Shown: positions 18,835 through 29,881, numbered from the stretch's first letter. The stretch is 64,000 bases of DNA from Breoghania sp. (GCF_030066895.1 NZ_JASJAV010000007.1:105922-169921), one strand, 5' to 3'. Made by a program: numbers and translations. Notes: generated by a model from the letters alone, not told the origin.

Positions 18835-19152
18835 TTACCGGTAACCAATGTGGTTTTTGTAATGTCTATCCTTGGTCGCGATTGGGAAGTTAATTGCGCT
18901 GCCATCAGCCAGATAAGTGAGTTGAGAGGTGGGATACAAGTAGAGCTTTCTATCTTGTAGAAATTGAGTTACCGCAATAGCTAGATACCCAGATATACCC
19001 GACCATAAGATCACAGTATCGTATACTGGATAAATTAAGCTGCACTCTCCTCTTTCGTCCTCAAATAGACTTCCAATTTCCACAAATGACAGATGCCCGC
19101 GACTAACGACCGTTCTCTCAATCGTTTCTTTAATCGCGGACACAGTCATCAT
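18835..19152 (-). CDS. AT-rich orphan gene inside the sucC-sucD operon
   Basis: A 105-residue protein that I do not recognise. It begins [20 protein letters not shown], contains [15 protein letters not shown] and [20 protein letters not shown] (one weakly hydrophobic stretch near 45-60) and ends [14 protein letters not shown]. No signal peptide. Its ATG follows the sucC stop directly (TAA ATG ATG), so it is likely translated by coupling. Base composition is clearly lower in GC than the flanking suc genes and codon choice differs (many A/T third positions), which suggests recent acquisition. The frame is intact with a normal TAA stop. Confidence 0.6.
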   Translation of the reverse strand: MMTVSAIKETIERTVVSRGHLSFVEIGSLFEDERGECSLIYPVYDTVILWSGISGYLAIAVTQFLQDRKLYLYPTSQLTYLADGSAINFPIATKDRHYKNHIGYR

Positions 19153-20346
19153 TTACCCCTTCACGGCCTTTACGATCTTCTGCGCGGCGTCATCGAGATC
19201 ATCGGCGGCGATCACGTTGAAACCGCTCTCGTTGATGATCTTCTTGCCCAAATCGACGTTCGTGCCCTCAAGGCGCACAACGAGGGGAACCTGCAGGCCG
19301 ACTTCCTTGACGGCCGCGACCACGCCTTCCGCGATCACGTCGCAGCGCATGATGCCGCCGAAGATGTTAACCAGGATGCCCTTCACGTTCGAGTCGGTGG
19401 TGATGATCTTGAAGGCCGCCATGACCTTCTCCTTGGAAGCGCCGCCGCCGACATCGAGGAAGTTCGCCGGCTCGGCGCCGTAGAGTTTGATGATGTCCAT
19501 GGTGGCCATGGCGAGGCCCGCGCCGTTCACCATGCAGCCGATGTCGCCGTCGAGCGCGACGTAGGCGAGATCGAACTTGGAAGCTTCGATCTCCTTCTCG
19601 TCCTCTTCCGACTTGTCGCGCAGCGCCATCACGTCGTCGTGGCGGAAGAACGCGTTGCCGTCGAAGGAGACCTTGGCGTCGAGAACGCGCAGGTGACCGT
19701 CGGTCATGACGATCAGCGGGTTGATCTCCAGAAGGCTCATGTCCTTCTCGGTGAAGGCCTTGTAGAGGATCGGGAACAGCTTCATGCCGTCCTCACGCGC
19801 CGGGCTCTTCAGTTCGAGCGCGTCGCAGAGCTTGGCAGCGGCTTCCTCGGTGACGCCCGCGTCCGGATCGATCGGCAGGGGCAGGATCTTCTCAGGCGTG
19901 GAGGCCGCAACCTCTTCGATGTCCATGCCGCCTTCGTTGGAGGCGACGAATGCCACCCGGCCGACCGTGCGGTCCACGAGAATGGAAAGGTAAAGCTCGC
20001 TGTCAATGTCGGCGCCGTCCTCGATGTAGAGGCGGTTGACGACCTTGCCCGCGGGGCCGGTCTGCTTGGTCACCAGCGTGGAGCCGAGCATTTCCCCGGC
20101 ATTGGCGACAACGTCTTCGACAGACTTGGCCAGGCGAACGCCGCCCTTGGCGTCGGCATCCAGTTCCTTGAACTTGCCCTTGCCGCGTCCGCCGGCGTGG
20201 ATCTGCGATTTGACCACATAGAGCGGGCCCGGCAGCTGCTTGGCAGCGGCTTCGGCCTCGTCAGCAGAGAAAATCGGGACACCAGAGGCTACGGGGGCGC
20301 CGTATTCTTTCAGCAGCGCCTTGGCCTGGTACTCGTGGATGTTCAT
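19153..20346 (-). CDS. sucC: Succinyl-CoA synthetase (ADP-forming) beta subunit
   Basis: An intact 397-residue ATP-grasp subunit. It starts [20 protein letters not shown], with [15 protein letters not shown] (nucleotide-binding loop), [13 protein letters not shown] (Mg site) and [14 protein letters not shown] plus [16 protein letters not shown] in the CoA-ligase domain. I chose ATG 20346 over an in-frame ATG 21 bases upstream because MNIHEY is invariant in the family. First gene after mdh in the TCA cluster. The gap to mdh (about 170 bases) holds a terminator-like hairpin. Confidence 0.97.
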   Translation of the reverse strand: MNIHEYQAKALLKEYGAPVASGVPIFSADEAEAAAKQLPGPLYVVKSQIHAGGRGKGKFKELDADAKGGVRLAKSVEDVVANAGEMLGSTLVTKQTGPAGKVVNRLYIEDGADIDSELYLSILVDRTVGRVAFVASNEGGMDIEEVAASTPEKILPLPIDPDAGVTEEAAAKLCDALELKSPAREDGMKLFPILYKAFTEKDMSLLEINPLIVMTDGHLRVLDAKVSFDGNAFFRHDDVMALRDKSEEDEKEIEASKFDLAYVALDGDIGCMVNGAGLAMATMDIIKLYGAEPANFLDVGGGASKEKVMAAFKIITTDSNVKGILVNIFGGIMRCDVIAEGVVAAVKEVGLQVPLVVRLEGTNVDLGKKIINESGFNVIAADDLDDAAQKIVKAVKG

Positions 20347-20483
20347 GGTGACTCCCTCGAGAAACATCTCGTTTCAAAATAGGCGAGCAGGTCAACGGCA
20401 TTGCTCCTGGAGACCGGCACACCTTCGACAAGGAGCAGCAATCCGGACATATTTCCTCCCGATTCCCCCCTTCAAACAACAAA

Positions 20484-20510
20484 GGGGGAGCCCAATGGGC
20501 TCCCTTTTTT
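20484..20510. terminator. Hairpin terminator between mdh and sucC
   Basis: GGGAGCCC/GGGCTCCC (20486-20504, loop AAT) is followed by six Ts on the plus strand and, on the minus strand, by CCTTTGTTG. It starts directly after the mdh stop. It could partly uncouple mdh from the downstream suc genes. Confidence 0.7.
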
Positions 20511-20513
20511 CAA

Positions 20514-21485
<972 letters not shown>

Positions 21486-21490
21486 TTACC

Positions 21491-21506
21491 TTTACGTAAA
21501 CGTCAG
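21491..21506 (-). promoter_or_regulatory. Palindromic operator candidate upstream of mdh
   Basis: TTTACGTAAACGTCAG (plus strand) is an imperfect palindrome TTACG-N4-CGTMA located 15 bases before the mdh ATG. Together with the flanking AAAA and CC bases it matches the site upstream of sdhC (36217-36232) at 19 of about 22 positions. It resembles the TTACG-N4-CGTAA sites of MerR-family LiuR-type regulators, which is an inference only. Confidence 0.5.
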
Positions 21507-21654
21507 AAAAGGTCATAGGTCATATGGTCGCGGGTTCGATACTCCCTTTGCCAGCTGGGCGCAACCGTCCGAACCCGTCTTCTGCGACTGTTAAGTGATA
21601 AAAAGTGCGTAGGGGAGGCGTGGAACCGCCGCAGAGGATCCCACGCATCTCCCT

Positions 21655-22799
21655 CTATTCCGCTACGTCCGCCAGATAGGCTTCGGAGCGCATCTCCGTC
21701 AGTCGGAAAATTGTACGATCAAATTCGAACTTCTTCGTACCACTGGTCGCTTGGTACAGATTGTCTAGCTCCGCTTCGGCCGAAACGATGAGTTTTATGC
21801 GCTGGTCGTACAATTCATCGATCAGATTGATGAAGCGCTTGGCTTCATTGCGCTTGTGCGCCTGAAGTACCGGCACGTACTCCAACACAATCGTGTGATA
21901 GGCATGCGCGATGCGCAGATAATCGGCCGCAGATAGGGCCGTTCGCACAGATCGGCGAAGGTGAAGCGGGCAACGCCGCATGCCGTTAACGGAACCTCGA
22001 TCCAACGCCCCTTGACCTCGAGCCGGTCGACCCGGCCCTTGGTGCCCTGGGTAAGCGCATGCCAGATGCGCTCGATTTCCTTGTCCGCCACCTCGCCCAG
22101 CGGCGTGATGTAGACCGGGGCGCCGGCCAGTTTCTCCAGCCGGTAGTCGGTCGAAGAATCGAGGTTGAATACCTCCACCCGCTGCTTGAGCATCTTGATG
22201 AAGGGCATGAAATGCCCGCGGTTCAGGCCTTCCTTGTAGAGGTCGTCCGGATCGACGTTGGAGGTGGCGACCACCACAACACCGGCGTCGAAGAGCTTTT
22301 CGAACAGGCGGCCCAGCAGCACCGCATCGGCGATGTCGGTCACGGAGAACTCGTCGAAGCACAGAAGCCGCGTCTCTTCGGCAATCTCCGCGGCGACCGG
22401 AGCGACGGGGTCGCTGCCCTTCATCGTGCCCGCCTTGATCTTCTGGCACACGGCATGAATGCGCTCATGCGCATCGCTCATGAATTCGTGGAAATGGGCG
22501 CGACGCTTGCGCTTGACCACGGCGCGCTCGAAGAACAGATCCATCAGCATGGTCTTGCCGCAACCGACGGAACCCCAGACATAGAGCCCCTTCAGCGGCT
22601 CCTTGGGCTGCTTCTTGCCGAACAGCCAGCCGAGCGGGGAATGTTTGCTGGCGAGCCTACGCTCCGCCAGCGCCTCGTTCAGCGCATCCAGGCGGTCGAT
22701 AATAGCACGTTGTGCCGGGTCGGAGGCCAGTTCCCCGGCGGCGACCATCGCCTCGTAACGTTCGCGTACGTTCGGCGTCAGCGATTGGGAAGCAGACAT
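21655..22799 (-). pseudogene. zapE: Cell-division ATPase ZapE (AFG1 family), one frameshift
   Basis: ATG 22799 opens MSASQSLTPNVRERYEAMVA. The AFG1-type ATPase core has Walker A GSVGCGKTMLMDLFFE, Walker B LLCFDEFSVTDIAD, and VVVVATSNVDPDDLY with NRGHFMPFIKML. Near 21940 the frame breaks in a CCC run (CERP), continuing in the next frame with LSAADYLRIAHAYHTIVLE, NEAKRFINLIDELYD and a C-terminus ending SEAYLADVAE. One missing C restores about 381 residues, the full family length. Upstream of mdh, a frequent alphaproteobacterial neighbour. The lesion in a highly conserved gene is a good candidate for sequencing error. Confidence 0.85.
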
Positions 22800-22972
22800 G
22801 GGCAGATTTCCATGCTCTCAGAGATCGGGACAGAAGGGTGTTTGCGCGCGCGGATCCGCACAGCCGAAGGAAGGACGAAAGGTCGCACGGCAGGCCCCTG
22901 CGATACAGTCTGTGTCCAGGCTTGACAAGCGCGCGAAAGCCCGAACCAGTTCCCGGATTACGCGGAGTAGGC

Positions 22973-23399
22973 CTAATCGTCTGACGACGCTGCGGCAGCT
23001 TTCGCGCTCATGAAGGCATCATCGATCGGAACCTGCAAGCCGATGGCCAACCGGTTTGTTTCGCTCGCCATGGCAACGACGGACTGCAGCTCCATCAGTT
23101 GCGCTTCGCTCATGCCCTTGGAGCGCGCTGCGGCCGTGTGCGAGCGGATGCAGTATTTACAATTGTTGGCGATGGAAACGGCGACATAGATCAGCTCCTT
23201 GGTGAGCGGATCGAGGCTGCCGGGCCCCATCACCTCCCGCAGACTCTCCCAGGTGCGTTTCAGCGCAGCCGGATTTGTTCGCCAGAACCCGCCGGAAATT
23301 GTTGATGAAATCCGTTTGCCGCACGTCACGGATCTCATTGATCACGGCGCGGGCTTCGGGCTTGATGTCGTCGTCGCCAAGAACAGGCACGAGGCACAT
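22973..23399 (-). pseudogene. Carboxymuconolactone decarboxylase/AhpD-like protein, one frameshift
   Basis: The N-terminal part LVPVLGDDDIKPEARAVI and VRQTDFINN ends near 23290. The rest, in another frame, reads FWRTNPAALKRTWESLREVM, then KELIYVAVSIANNCKYCIRS and HTAAARSKGMSEAQLMEL. The CxxC (CKYC) followed four residues later by His is the redox motif of AhpD-type peroxidase reductants. Repaired length is about 142 residues. The start may be ATG 23399 or the upstream ATG at 23423. Probable role in peroxide or alkyl-hydroperoxide defence. Confidence 0.75.
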
Positions 23400-23423
23400 C
23401 CCGCATCGAGGCGCGCGAATCAA

Positions 23424-23740
23424 TCAATTCGCAAACGTCGGATTACGGCTCGGCGCGGCCATTTTCCCGGAACCATCAGTTTTCGGAAGAAAACGAAACG
23501 ACAGGTTGCAATCCGCGCAACCCACGGATGCCGCGACGAGAGGCTCGTGCAACCTATGCGGCAATTTTGCAACAAATGCTTGAAATTAGTTTTTATTCGA
23601 AAAACAACCTTGCAGGCGGTGCGAAGGAGCGCAAACAAGAGCTTGAAGGATTTGAATTGGGCGTAAATTTGACGGCAAGGCCCGTTTTTTTGCGCCGCGA
23701 TCTACAACTAAAAAGTGCAGACTTTCCGGGGCTGTTTTCG
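23424..23740. other. Intergenic region without a recognisable gene
   Basis: Lies between the divergent AhpD-like and autotransporter genes and becomes AT-rich after 23550. An open frame crosses it on the plus strand into the autotransporter, but it has no homology and no ribosome site, so I treat it as the promoter and leader region. Confidence 0.5.
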
Positions 23741-25265
23741 ATGCATTCAATGCGTGTTCCTGCGTTTTCTCCCGCGCGTGCCAAAAGCACGTCACTCTGC
23801 CGCCTCCTTGTGGCCGGCGCATCCGCGGTCGTCTTGTCCCTCGGCCTGAGCAGCGCCGCACTCGCGGACGATCTCGACACGACGGACACATGGGATGGGT
23901 CGTCATCGATATCGTCCTGGGGAGACGCCGGCAGCGCGACTTACAGCCAGACCATCACCGTGGACAGCGACACCACGATCTATGGTTTCAGCTTTGAACT
24001 GGCGCTGATCGGCGGCAGCACGGTTCAATATCAGGCCTACGTGTACGAATGGGATTCGTCGACCAACACTGTCGTCGGCAACGTGCTCTACGTGTCCGAC
24101 GTCCAGACCGCGCCCGATAGCAGCAGCTTTACGACCGTCACGGTCAATACCGGCTCCACCACGCTTTCTGCCGGCAAGACATATGTCATTTTTCTCACCA
24201 CATCAATCGTCAGCGATCAGTCGGGCGGTTATTACATCTGGGGGATGTCCGATGACAGCTATACGGATGGCGTTTTCGTCTACCTCAACAACGGCGTTTC
24301 CGGATCACCGGCGCTGGCCGGGACCGACGGCATGCCGTTGCTGCCATGCGGCTGATGACCGGCTTCCTGTCCCCATGCTGACGCCATCGCTGCCCTCGCG
24401 CAAGATGCCCAAGGTCAAGCCGCTCGGCGACGGCGAAGCGGCACTCGCAACGCATGACGAGAGCACCGGCGCAACCGGCGAAAAGACGGCGCAGACCTGA
24501 AACCCGTCGTGGTCTGGGGAGTTGCCTACAGCGCCTACAACAAGACCGACTATCGCTCTTCAAACCTCCGATACGCAGGCGCGCGCCTACGGCGTCATCA
24601 CCGGTGTCGACAAGTGGCTCTCACCCGAGACATCGATCGGCCTGTCGCTCGGGCTCGGCCGCATGTCCTGGAACGTCGAGGATGGCAACGGCACCGGCGA
24701 GGGCCGGGTCTTCCAGCTCGGCGCCTACGGTCACCATCGCTCCGGCCCCCTCTATCTTTATCTTTCCGCAGGCGTTGCCGGAGCCTACCAGGACCTGTCG
24801 ACCGACCGGACCTATAGCACGGCATCACTGAAGGGCCATCTCAATGGCTACAATGTCGGCGCGCGCATTGAGGCGGACCTGCTGCTCCCCGCGGACAGGA
24901 CGATCTTCATGCCTTATGGCGCGGTTCAGACGCAGTGGCTGCACACGCCCGCCTATACCGAAGGTGGACCGGCCCTGCTGGCGATGTCCTTTGACGAAGG
25001 CGACACCATAGCCTCGCGCACCGAGCTGGGGCTTTGGGTCAACCAAATCTTCACGCTGGATTCAGGCAAGCCTTTCGCCCTTTTCGGTCGTGTCGGCTGG
25101 GCTCACAACTTCAATGACAGCCTGAACATCGACGCCGCCATGATCTCCGCCGGCACGGCATTCGAACTGAACGACGGCTGGTCGGTGGCCGGCAAGCTCG
25201 AAGGGGAACTGGGCGGCAGCTCGCAGACCTATCAGGCATCGGGCCGCATCGCCTATCGCTGGTAG
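23741..25265 (+). pseudogene. Outer-membrane autotransporter-type protein, frameshifts in the middle
   Basis: ATG 23741 gives a signal peptide MHSMRVPAFSPARAKSTSLC ending SSAALA. The passenger part (DDLDTTDTWDGSS to about 24300) is rich in Ser/Thr/Gly/Tyr and contains TITVDSDTTIYGFSFELALI, resembling secreted beta-sandwich domains. It stops at 24353, and the text shifts frame through a linker (LPSRKMPKVKPLGDGEAAL) before a C-terminal barrel that begins about 24500: VVWGVAYSAYNKTDYRSS, VITGVDKWLSPETSIGLSLG, ending GRIAYRW with the terminal aromatic residue expected for an outer-membrane barrel. Two or more lesions separate passenger and barrel. Confidence 0.7.
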
Positions 25266-25310
25266 GAAAGGTCCACGCGCTGCAAGGCTCGGGCAAACAC
25301 CCGCGCGCCT

Positions 25311-26093
25311 TCAGCTTGCGAGCAGAACGGATTCCAGTCCCGCCTGACGGTTGCCGACATCCGCGGCCCAGGCAACAAGCCAGCGCTCACCGTCATCGCC
25401 GAGATCCGCCTTGTGGCCGCGCCCGTCCACCAGAATCCAGGCCTGGCCCGGCGTCGCCGCATCGACCACCACATGCTCGGCAAGCGTCAGGGCATCGGCC
25501 ACATCGCGGGCGCGACAGGTGTCGCCCGCCTCGCTCCCGCCCGCTTCAACCGCCCGCAGGAAACTGTCGAGATCGCGGGTAATTACAACCAGTACGCGAT
25601 GCTCCTCGCCGGAGAAAATGTGAAACCGGCACAGAGCCGGAACCCGGCCTGCTTCGGGCAGGTGCCAGCCGTTGCCGTTGCGCCGTCCCGTTCCGACCTC
25701 GCTCCAGTCGATCCGTGCGGAGAGATTGAGCGGCTTGCGGCTGCTCTCGAGCGCCTTGCGCAAGGGAGCCGGCAGTCCGCCGACCATAGCTGCGGCGGAC
25801 ACCATTCCGGTCTTTGCCTGTGCGGCCGCGCGCGAGACGGCAGATCCCAGCCGAACGCGCTGAAAAGTGACATAGCGCCGGGAGATATCGACCTGACGCA
25901 CGCGCCAGCCCGCGGTCAGCCACGCCTCCTGATGCACCAGCAACCCGCCGGAATTCGCCCACCAGGTCCGATGGGTCGTCGCGCTCGCAGGAAGGGGCGA
26001 ACCGAGGACGCCCTCGATTTCATCGAAACTCGCCGTCCACTCGAAATCTGCCAATCCGGCAAGGTGCTGCTTCAATGGATCATATTTCGCCAT
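25311..26093 (-). CDS. DUF7662-like N-terminal domain protein of unknown function
   Basis: An intact 260-residue protein. Residues 1-75 (MAKYDPLKQHLAGLADFEWT, FDEIEGVLGSPLPASATTHR and TWWAN, then AWLTAGWRVRQVDISRRYVT) match the pattern of the short domain often labelled DUF7662, a putative nucleic-acid- or substrate-binding module. The remaining 185 residues are alpha/beta without a motif I recognise, containing WSEVGTGRRNGNGWHLPEAG and VLVVITRDLDSFLRAVEAGG. No signal peptide, hence cytoplasmic. It stands alone, convergent with the autotransporter gene. Confidence 0.55.
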   Translation of the reverse strand: MAKYDPLKQHLAGLADFEWTASFDEIEGVLGSPLPASATTHRTWWANSGGLLVHQEAWLTAGWRVRQVDISRRYVTFQRVRLGSAVSRAAAQAKTGMVSAAAMVGGLPAPLRKALESSRKPLNLSARIDWSEVGTGRRNGNGWHLPEAGRVPALCRFHIFSGEEHRVLVVITRDLDSFLRAVEAGGSEAGDTCRARDVADALTLAEHVVVDAATPGQAWILVDGRGHKADLGDDGERWLVAWAADVGNRQAGLESVLLAS

Positions 26094-26386
26094 AGCAATA
26101 TTCTCGCCCCAAATGTCGCTATGGTTACATTTCCTTACACGCTGGTCCAGCCAGATTTAAACTACGGGTAGCAGGAAATTATGTTGCGATATCAATAAAT
26201 TACCGCAGCGTAAAATATGACTTTTTCTTTCAAATATTCGCATGAAACAAAAAATCCGCGCGCAGGGATGCGACGCGAATCGAGGAAAACCGGAAGGTTC
26301 GGGCCGTTTTCAGCTCTCACCCGGTTCCTGCACGGGGATGGAAAGCCCCGCGCGGATCGACAAGAACAGGGCCGTTCCGCGATCGA

Positions 26387-27028
26387 TCAGCGGGAGACGG
26401 AAATGGGCTGCCCCGTGCTAGTGCGCCCGTCGTAGCGCTCGGGCGCGCTCTTGTAGAGGGTCGCGATCTGCGTGCCGTTGGCATCCTTGAGAAGGATCTG
26501 CGCACCGTTCAGATCCCAGACGGCAATGGCGCCCAGAGGAGCTCCGCCGCAGCCCTGGGTATTGGCACGGTAGCCACCGCTCCAAGTCGTGAGCGTCATG
26601 AACAGCTTGCAGGAATTGCCGGCCGAAGCGATCGTCCAACCGCCGAGAAGCTCGGTCCGGCCGATTTCCGGAGCGGCGGGCGGCGGCGCGGACCGGGCAC
26701 CGTCGGCGGGATTGCCGGCCGCCATATCGGTATTGGCGGGCGGCTGGGCATTCGGATTGTTCGGATCGTAATAGGGGCGTCCGTCCTCGCCAATCGGACG
26801 ACCATCCGGACCGAGCGTTCCGCCGGGCGTGTAGGGACCGGAACCGTAACGTCCCGCAGGATCCTGATTCGGAGCGATTACGAGCGGCTGGAGATCGCCG
26901 CCCTGCGCCACGGGCTGGCGCGGCGCACTGATGTCCGGACCACGCGATCCGCCATAGTCGAAACGAGTACAGGCGGCGATCAAGGTTCCGAGACACAGCA
27001 CTGCAGCGATGGATGCCGCTTTATTCAT
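26387..27028 (-). CDS. Lipoprotein with AprI/Inh metalloprotease-inhibitor domain
   Basis: An intact 213-residue protein. The lipobox LIAAC ends the signal peptide at about residue 20 (MNKAASIAAVLCLGTLIAAC). A long Pro/Gly/Asp-rich linker follows (GPYTPGGTLGPDGRPIGEDG). The C-terminal 95 residues form an Inh-like beta-barrel: LLGGWTIASAGNSCKLFMTL, with a disulfide to NTQGCGGAPLGAIAVWDL, then ILLKDANGTQIATLYKSAPE. The Inh family inhibits secreted serralysin-type proteases in the periplasm; homologues fixed to the outer membrane are common in Hyphomicrobiales. Start at ATG 27028 gives the lipoprotein signal. Confidence 0.78.
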   Translation of the reverse strand: MNKAASIAAVLCLGTLIAACTRFDYGGSRGPDISAPRQPVAQGGDLQPLVIAPNQDPAGRYGSGPYTPGGTLGPDGRPIGEDGRPYYDPNNPNAQPPANTDMAAGNPADGARSAPPPAAPEIGRTELLGGWTIASAGNSCKLFMTLTTWSGGYRANTQGCGGAPLGAIAVWDLNGAQILLKDANGTQIATLYKSAPERYDGRTSTGQPISVSR

Positions 27029-27252
27029 TCCGATTCGTTCCTTGATCTGTTTCGGCCAATCTAGTCGCCCGACGTCTCCGCGTGAACCGGGAAAGCACGT
27101 CCGACCGATACGCGCACGAAAGCCCACGATCGACAGCATGCGCCAAAGTGCAGCACGATTTGTGCTCGTCGTCGCACTTCAATACGGACGAAATATGATT
27201 TCCCCGAACCGCTACATCTCTTGCGGCGGCCTTTTACTGCAGGAACGACACC

Positions 27253-27663
27253 GTGGGTATTATCGATCACGTCGGATTTCCGCTTTCCGACTACCAAGCC
27301 TCCCGCGCTTTCTACGGAACCATCCTTGAACCGCTCGACATTCGGCCGATCATGGAAGTCACGCCGGAGGAGACGGGCAAGGACGCCCATTGCGGCTTCG
27401 GGATCGAGAAGCCGGAATTCTGGATCGGTACCGGCACGCCGTTGAGCGGCGTTCTCCATGTCGCCTTTACCGCGCCTGACCGAAAAACGGTGGATGAAGT
27501 CCATGCCCGTGCGATGGCGGCGGGAGCGCGGGACAACGGAGCGCCGGGCCTGCGGCCGCACTATCACAGCGCCTATTACGCGGCCTTCATGCTGGATCCA
27601 GACGGGCACAATATCGATGTCGTGTCACAAGCCTGCCGCATAGTCGGCACGCATGGGGCATAA
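27253..27663 (+). CDS. VOC-family (glyoxalase/bleomycin-resistance-like) protein
   Basis: An intact 136-residue protein from a GTG start at 27253 preceded by GGAACGA. The paired beta-alpha-beta-beta-beta modules of the VOC fold are visible: GIIDHVGFPLSDYQASRAFY with the metal-ligand His, HVAFTAPDRKTVDEVHARA, and a C-terminal YYAAFMLDPDGHNIDVVSQ with the conserved DPDGHNIE-like segment carrying a glutamate/aspartate ligand. Catalytic activity and substrate cannot be assigned. Confidence 0.85.
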   Translation: MGIIDHVGFPLSDYQASRAFYGTILEPLDIRPIMEVTPEETGKDAHCGFGIEKPEFWIGTGTPLSGVLHVAFTAPDRKTVDEVHARAMAAGARDNGAPGLRPHYHSAYYAAFMLDPDGHNIDVVSQACRIVGTHGA

Positions 27664-27746
27664 CCGTCACACGCTTGTCGGAAAAGATCTCTATCCGGCT
27701 GTCCGGGAACGGAGGACGATTCGTCTAACGGCGTGAGGTAAGGCCC

Positions 27747-28184
27747 GTGTGCAACGTGCTTTCCGTGTGTTCTGACAATGCGATTCTCGGTCCGATGGCC
27801 GAGGCCTGCCTGAAAAGATCTGCGCACGACGGGAGTTTGCGCGCATTTTCAGCCGCCGTGCATCCAGCTTCCCGGCTCAACCCTGCCTTGGAGCAGCTGT
27901 TGCGCGGGCGCGGTCACGCAAACGATGCCCTGCAACCGAAATCCTGGGAGGTCTTCGCGCTTCCCCATGCCCCGGCTCCCGATCTGCTGATCGGATTGGG
28001 CGTGTGTCTGCCGAGCGCGGAGCCCGACTGGACCGCACAGCCGGAGCGGTGGCACTGGCATCTCGATATCGGCAGCCCTCGCGCCGCCTCCCCCGATATT
28101 CCCGCCCTCTACCAGGCCATCGAAACGGCGGTGGGCGATTTTCTGCTCGGGCGCGACGACGTCCATCTGCCGCGCGCAGGTTGA
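27747..28184 (+). CDS. Low-molecular-weight phosphatase/arsenate-reductase-like protein with a degenerate P-loop
   Basis: An intact 145-residue protein. The N-terminus MCNVLSVCSDNAILGPMAEA aligns with the LMW-PTP/ArsC loop (VLFxCxxNxxRSxMAEA): Cys8 is kept, but the arginine of CX5R is absent (CSDNAILG), so phosphate binding should fail. The C-terminus has WHWHLDIGSPRAASPDIPAL in place of the usual DP-containing general-acid loop. It may be a pseudo-enzyme or binding protein. The gene is tightly placed 84 bases after the VOC gene in the same direction. Confidence 0.65.
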   Translation: MCNVLSVCSDNAILGPMAEACLKRSAHDGSLRAFSAAVHPASRLNPALEQLLRGRGHANDALQPKSWEVFALPHAPAPDLLIGLGVCLPSAEPDWTAQPERWHWHLDIGSPRAASPDIPALYQAIETAVGDFLLGRDDVHLPRAG

Positions 28185-28358
28185 GTGCGGCACGGCTGAT
28201 CGCACTTCATCTGTGGCCATTCGGCCACCTCACCGTCGAAAAACGCTATTTCGCGTTCCTTCCGTGCGTTTCACGAAACGAAAACCTGCAAATCAGATTT
28301 TCGTTCACCTGACGACTGGCATACTGTCCGCACTGTTCAGGCGAAGGTTCGAGGAACA

Positions 28359-29160
28359 ATGCGGAAGACGTTCAAGAGTACACTTCTCGGGTTTGGCGTG
28401 GCCCCGGCGTTTGCTGCCCCGGTTCTGGCACAGGGAACGACTTCCGGCCCGGCACCGGGAACCGATATCGTCCTCGAACTGGGTGCGGACGGACGCGTCT
28501 CACCGGAATATCCAGGCGCCGACAGCTACATTCTTTCGCCCATGCCCATCGTCAAGCTGCACTTTCTGGTGCTGCCGATCTTCGGCACGGTAACCGATTC
28601 CTCCCAGAAATCGGCGGGAATCAGTTTCTATCCGGCCTTCAACTACGTGGGCGGCCGCAATGCCGACGACCATGCCGAGCTGAGCGGCCTCAGGGACGTG
28701 AACTGGGCGGCGGCGTGCGCTACACGACCCAGTGGCTGGAAGCCCATGCGGAAATCCGCCACGGCTTCAACGGTCATCACGGGATCGTCGACGAGGTCGG
28801 TGTCGATGCGATCGCCCATCCGAGCGACCGGCTGACGGTGAAGTTCGGCCCGCATCTCGCCTTTGTCGATTCCGACTAAATGTCGACCTATTTCGGCGTC
28901 TCCAGCAGCGAGGCGGCGGCCTCGGGTGGCGTGCTCACCACCCATGATGCGGGCGGCGGCATTCGCGATGTCGAGCTTGCGCTCGGCGCCGACTACATGA
29001 TGAGCGACAAGGTCACGCTCTACGCGGATGCGGAATATCGCCGGTTTTGCTGGGCGATGCGGCCGACAGCCCGATCGTCAAGCGCACCGGCAGCGCCAAC
29101 CAGTTCACCGCAAGCCTCGGCCTGACCTACCGCTTCTCCTGGAACGTCGACGGCAAGTAA
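28359..29160 (+). pseudogene. MipA/OmpV-family outer-membrane protein, frameshifts and one in-frame stop
   Basis: ATG 28359 begins a signal peptide MRKTFKSTLLGFGVAPAFAA ending VLAQG. Barrel strands are visible in succession: DIVLELGADGRVSPEYPGAD, SPMPIVKLHFLVLPIFGT, then in another frame GGGVRYTTQWLEAHAEIRHG and DRLTVKFGPHLAFVDSD, a TAA at 28877-28879 where homologues have Tyr, MSTYFGVSSSEAAASGG, and after a further shift near 29050 LLGDAADSPIVKRTGSANQ to the last strand LGLTYRFSW. MipA-like proteins are outer-membrane scaffolds or porins. Three lesions. Confidence 0.75.
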
Positions 29161-29235
29161 GACCGTCGACGCCTGTCACGATCTCCTAAGCATGGGGCCC
29201 GTTCAGCCGATTTCGTCTGAACGCGAGACTGCACT

Positions 29236-29881
29236 TTAGTGACCGGCGATGCCCTTGTAGGCGCTATCGCCCCAAACAGATGGCACCCGCGCATCCCGGC
29301 CGCAGCCCTTGCGGTAGCCCTTGTAGGCGTCGGCGCGGGTGACATAGCCGAAACGACTCAAGGTGCGCTCCTGGCTCTTGTAGTAGTTCTGGTGATAATT
29401 CTCGGTCGGCCAGAAGGTCGCCGAACCTTCGATCGGCGTCACCATTGTTTCGCCCAGTTCGCCCTCATCCTTCGCCTTCACCTTCTTCGCGGCCGCCTGC
29501 TGCGCATCATCGAGCACATAGATCGCGGTGTAATAGGCGTGGCCGCGATCGCAGAACTGGCCGCCCGCATCCGTCACATCGACCGAATGCAGGAAGATGT
29601 CGACGAGCTTCTCGTAGCTCACCACGGCCGGGTCGAAGGTGACCTTCACCACCTCGCGGTGACCGCCGGAAGTGTAGTCGTCATAGGTGGGGTTCTTCGT
29701 CGTACCGCCCGCATAGCCGGAGACGGTATCGGAGACACCGGCCACATGGTCCATGTCTGATTCCACGCACCAGAAGCAGCCGCCGGCAAACAGCGCGGTT
29801 TCGGCATGGACGGACGGGGCGGACAAGACGGGAGCGGGCAAGGCCGAGAGACAGAGCCGCGATCAAGGCGAGGAAGCACAT
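29236..29881 (-). pseudogene. msrA: Peptide methionine-S-sulfoxide reductase with broken signal peptide
   Basis: The catalytic domain from about 29800 is intact: ETALFAGGCFWCVESDMDHV with the catalytic GCFWC, YAGGTTKNPTYDDYTSGGHR, FDPAVVSYEKLVDIFLHSVD and PTENYHQNYYKSQERTLSRF. Repairs methionine sulfoxide. The natural start is probably ATG 29881, MCFLALIAALSLGLA, a signal peptide that runs in another frame until about 29830, then APVLSAPSVHA. So the exported form is broken, though a shorter product could start at the internal ATG near 29841. Export suggests envelope protein repair. Confidence 0.85.

Noticed and set aside
21500..21560. tRNA-like GGGTTCGATACTCCC stretch upstream of mdh
   Set aside because: The stem does not pair as a T-arm and no acceptor, D or anticodon arm can be built around it.
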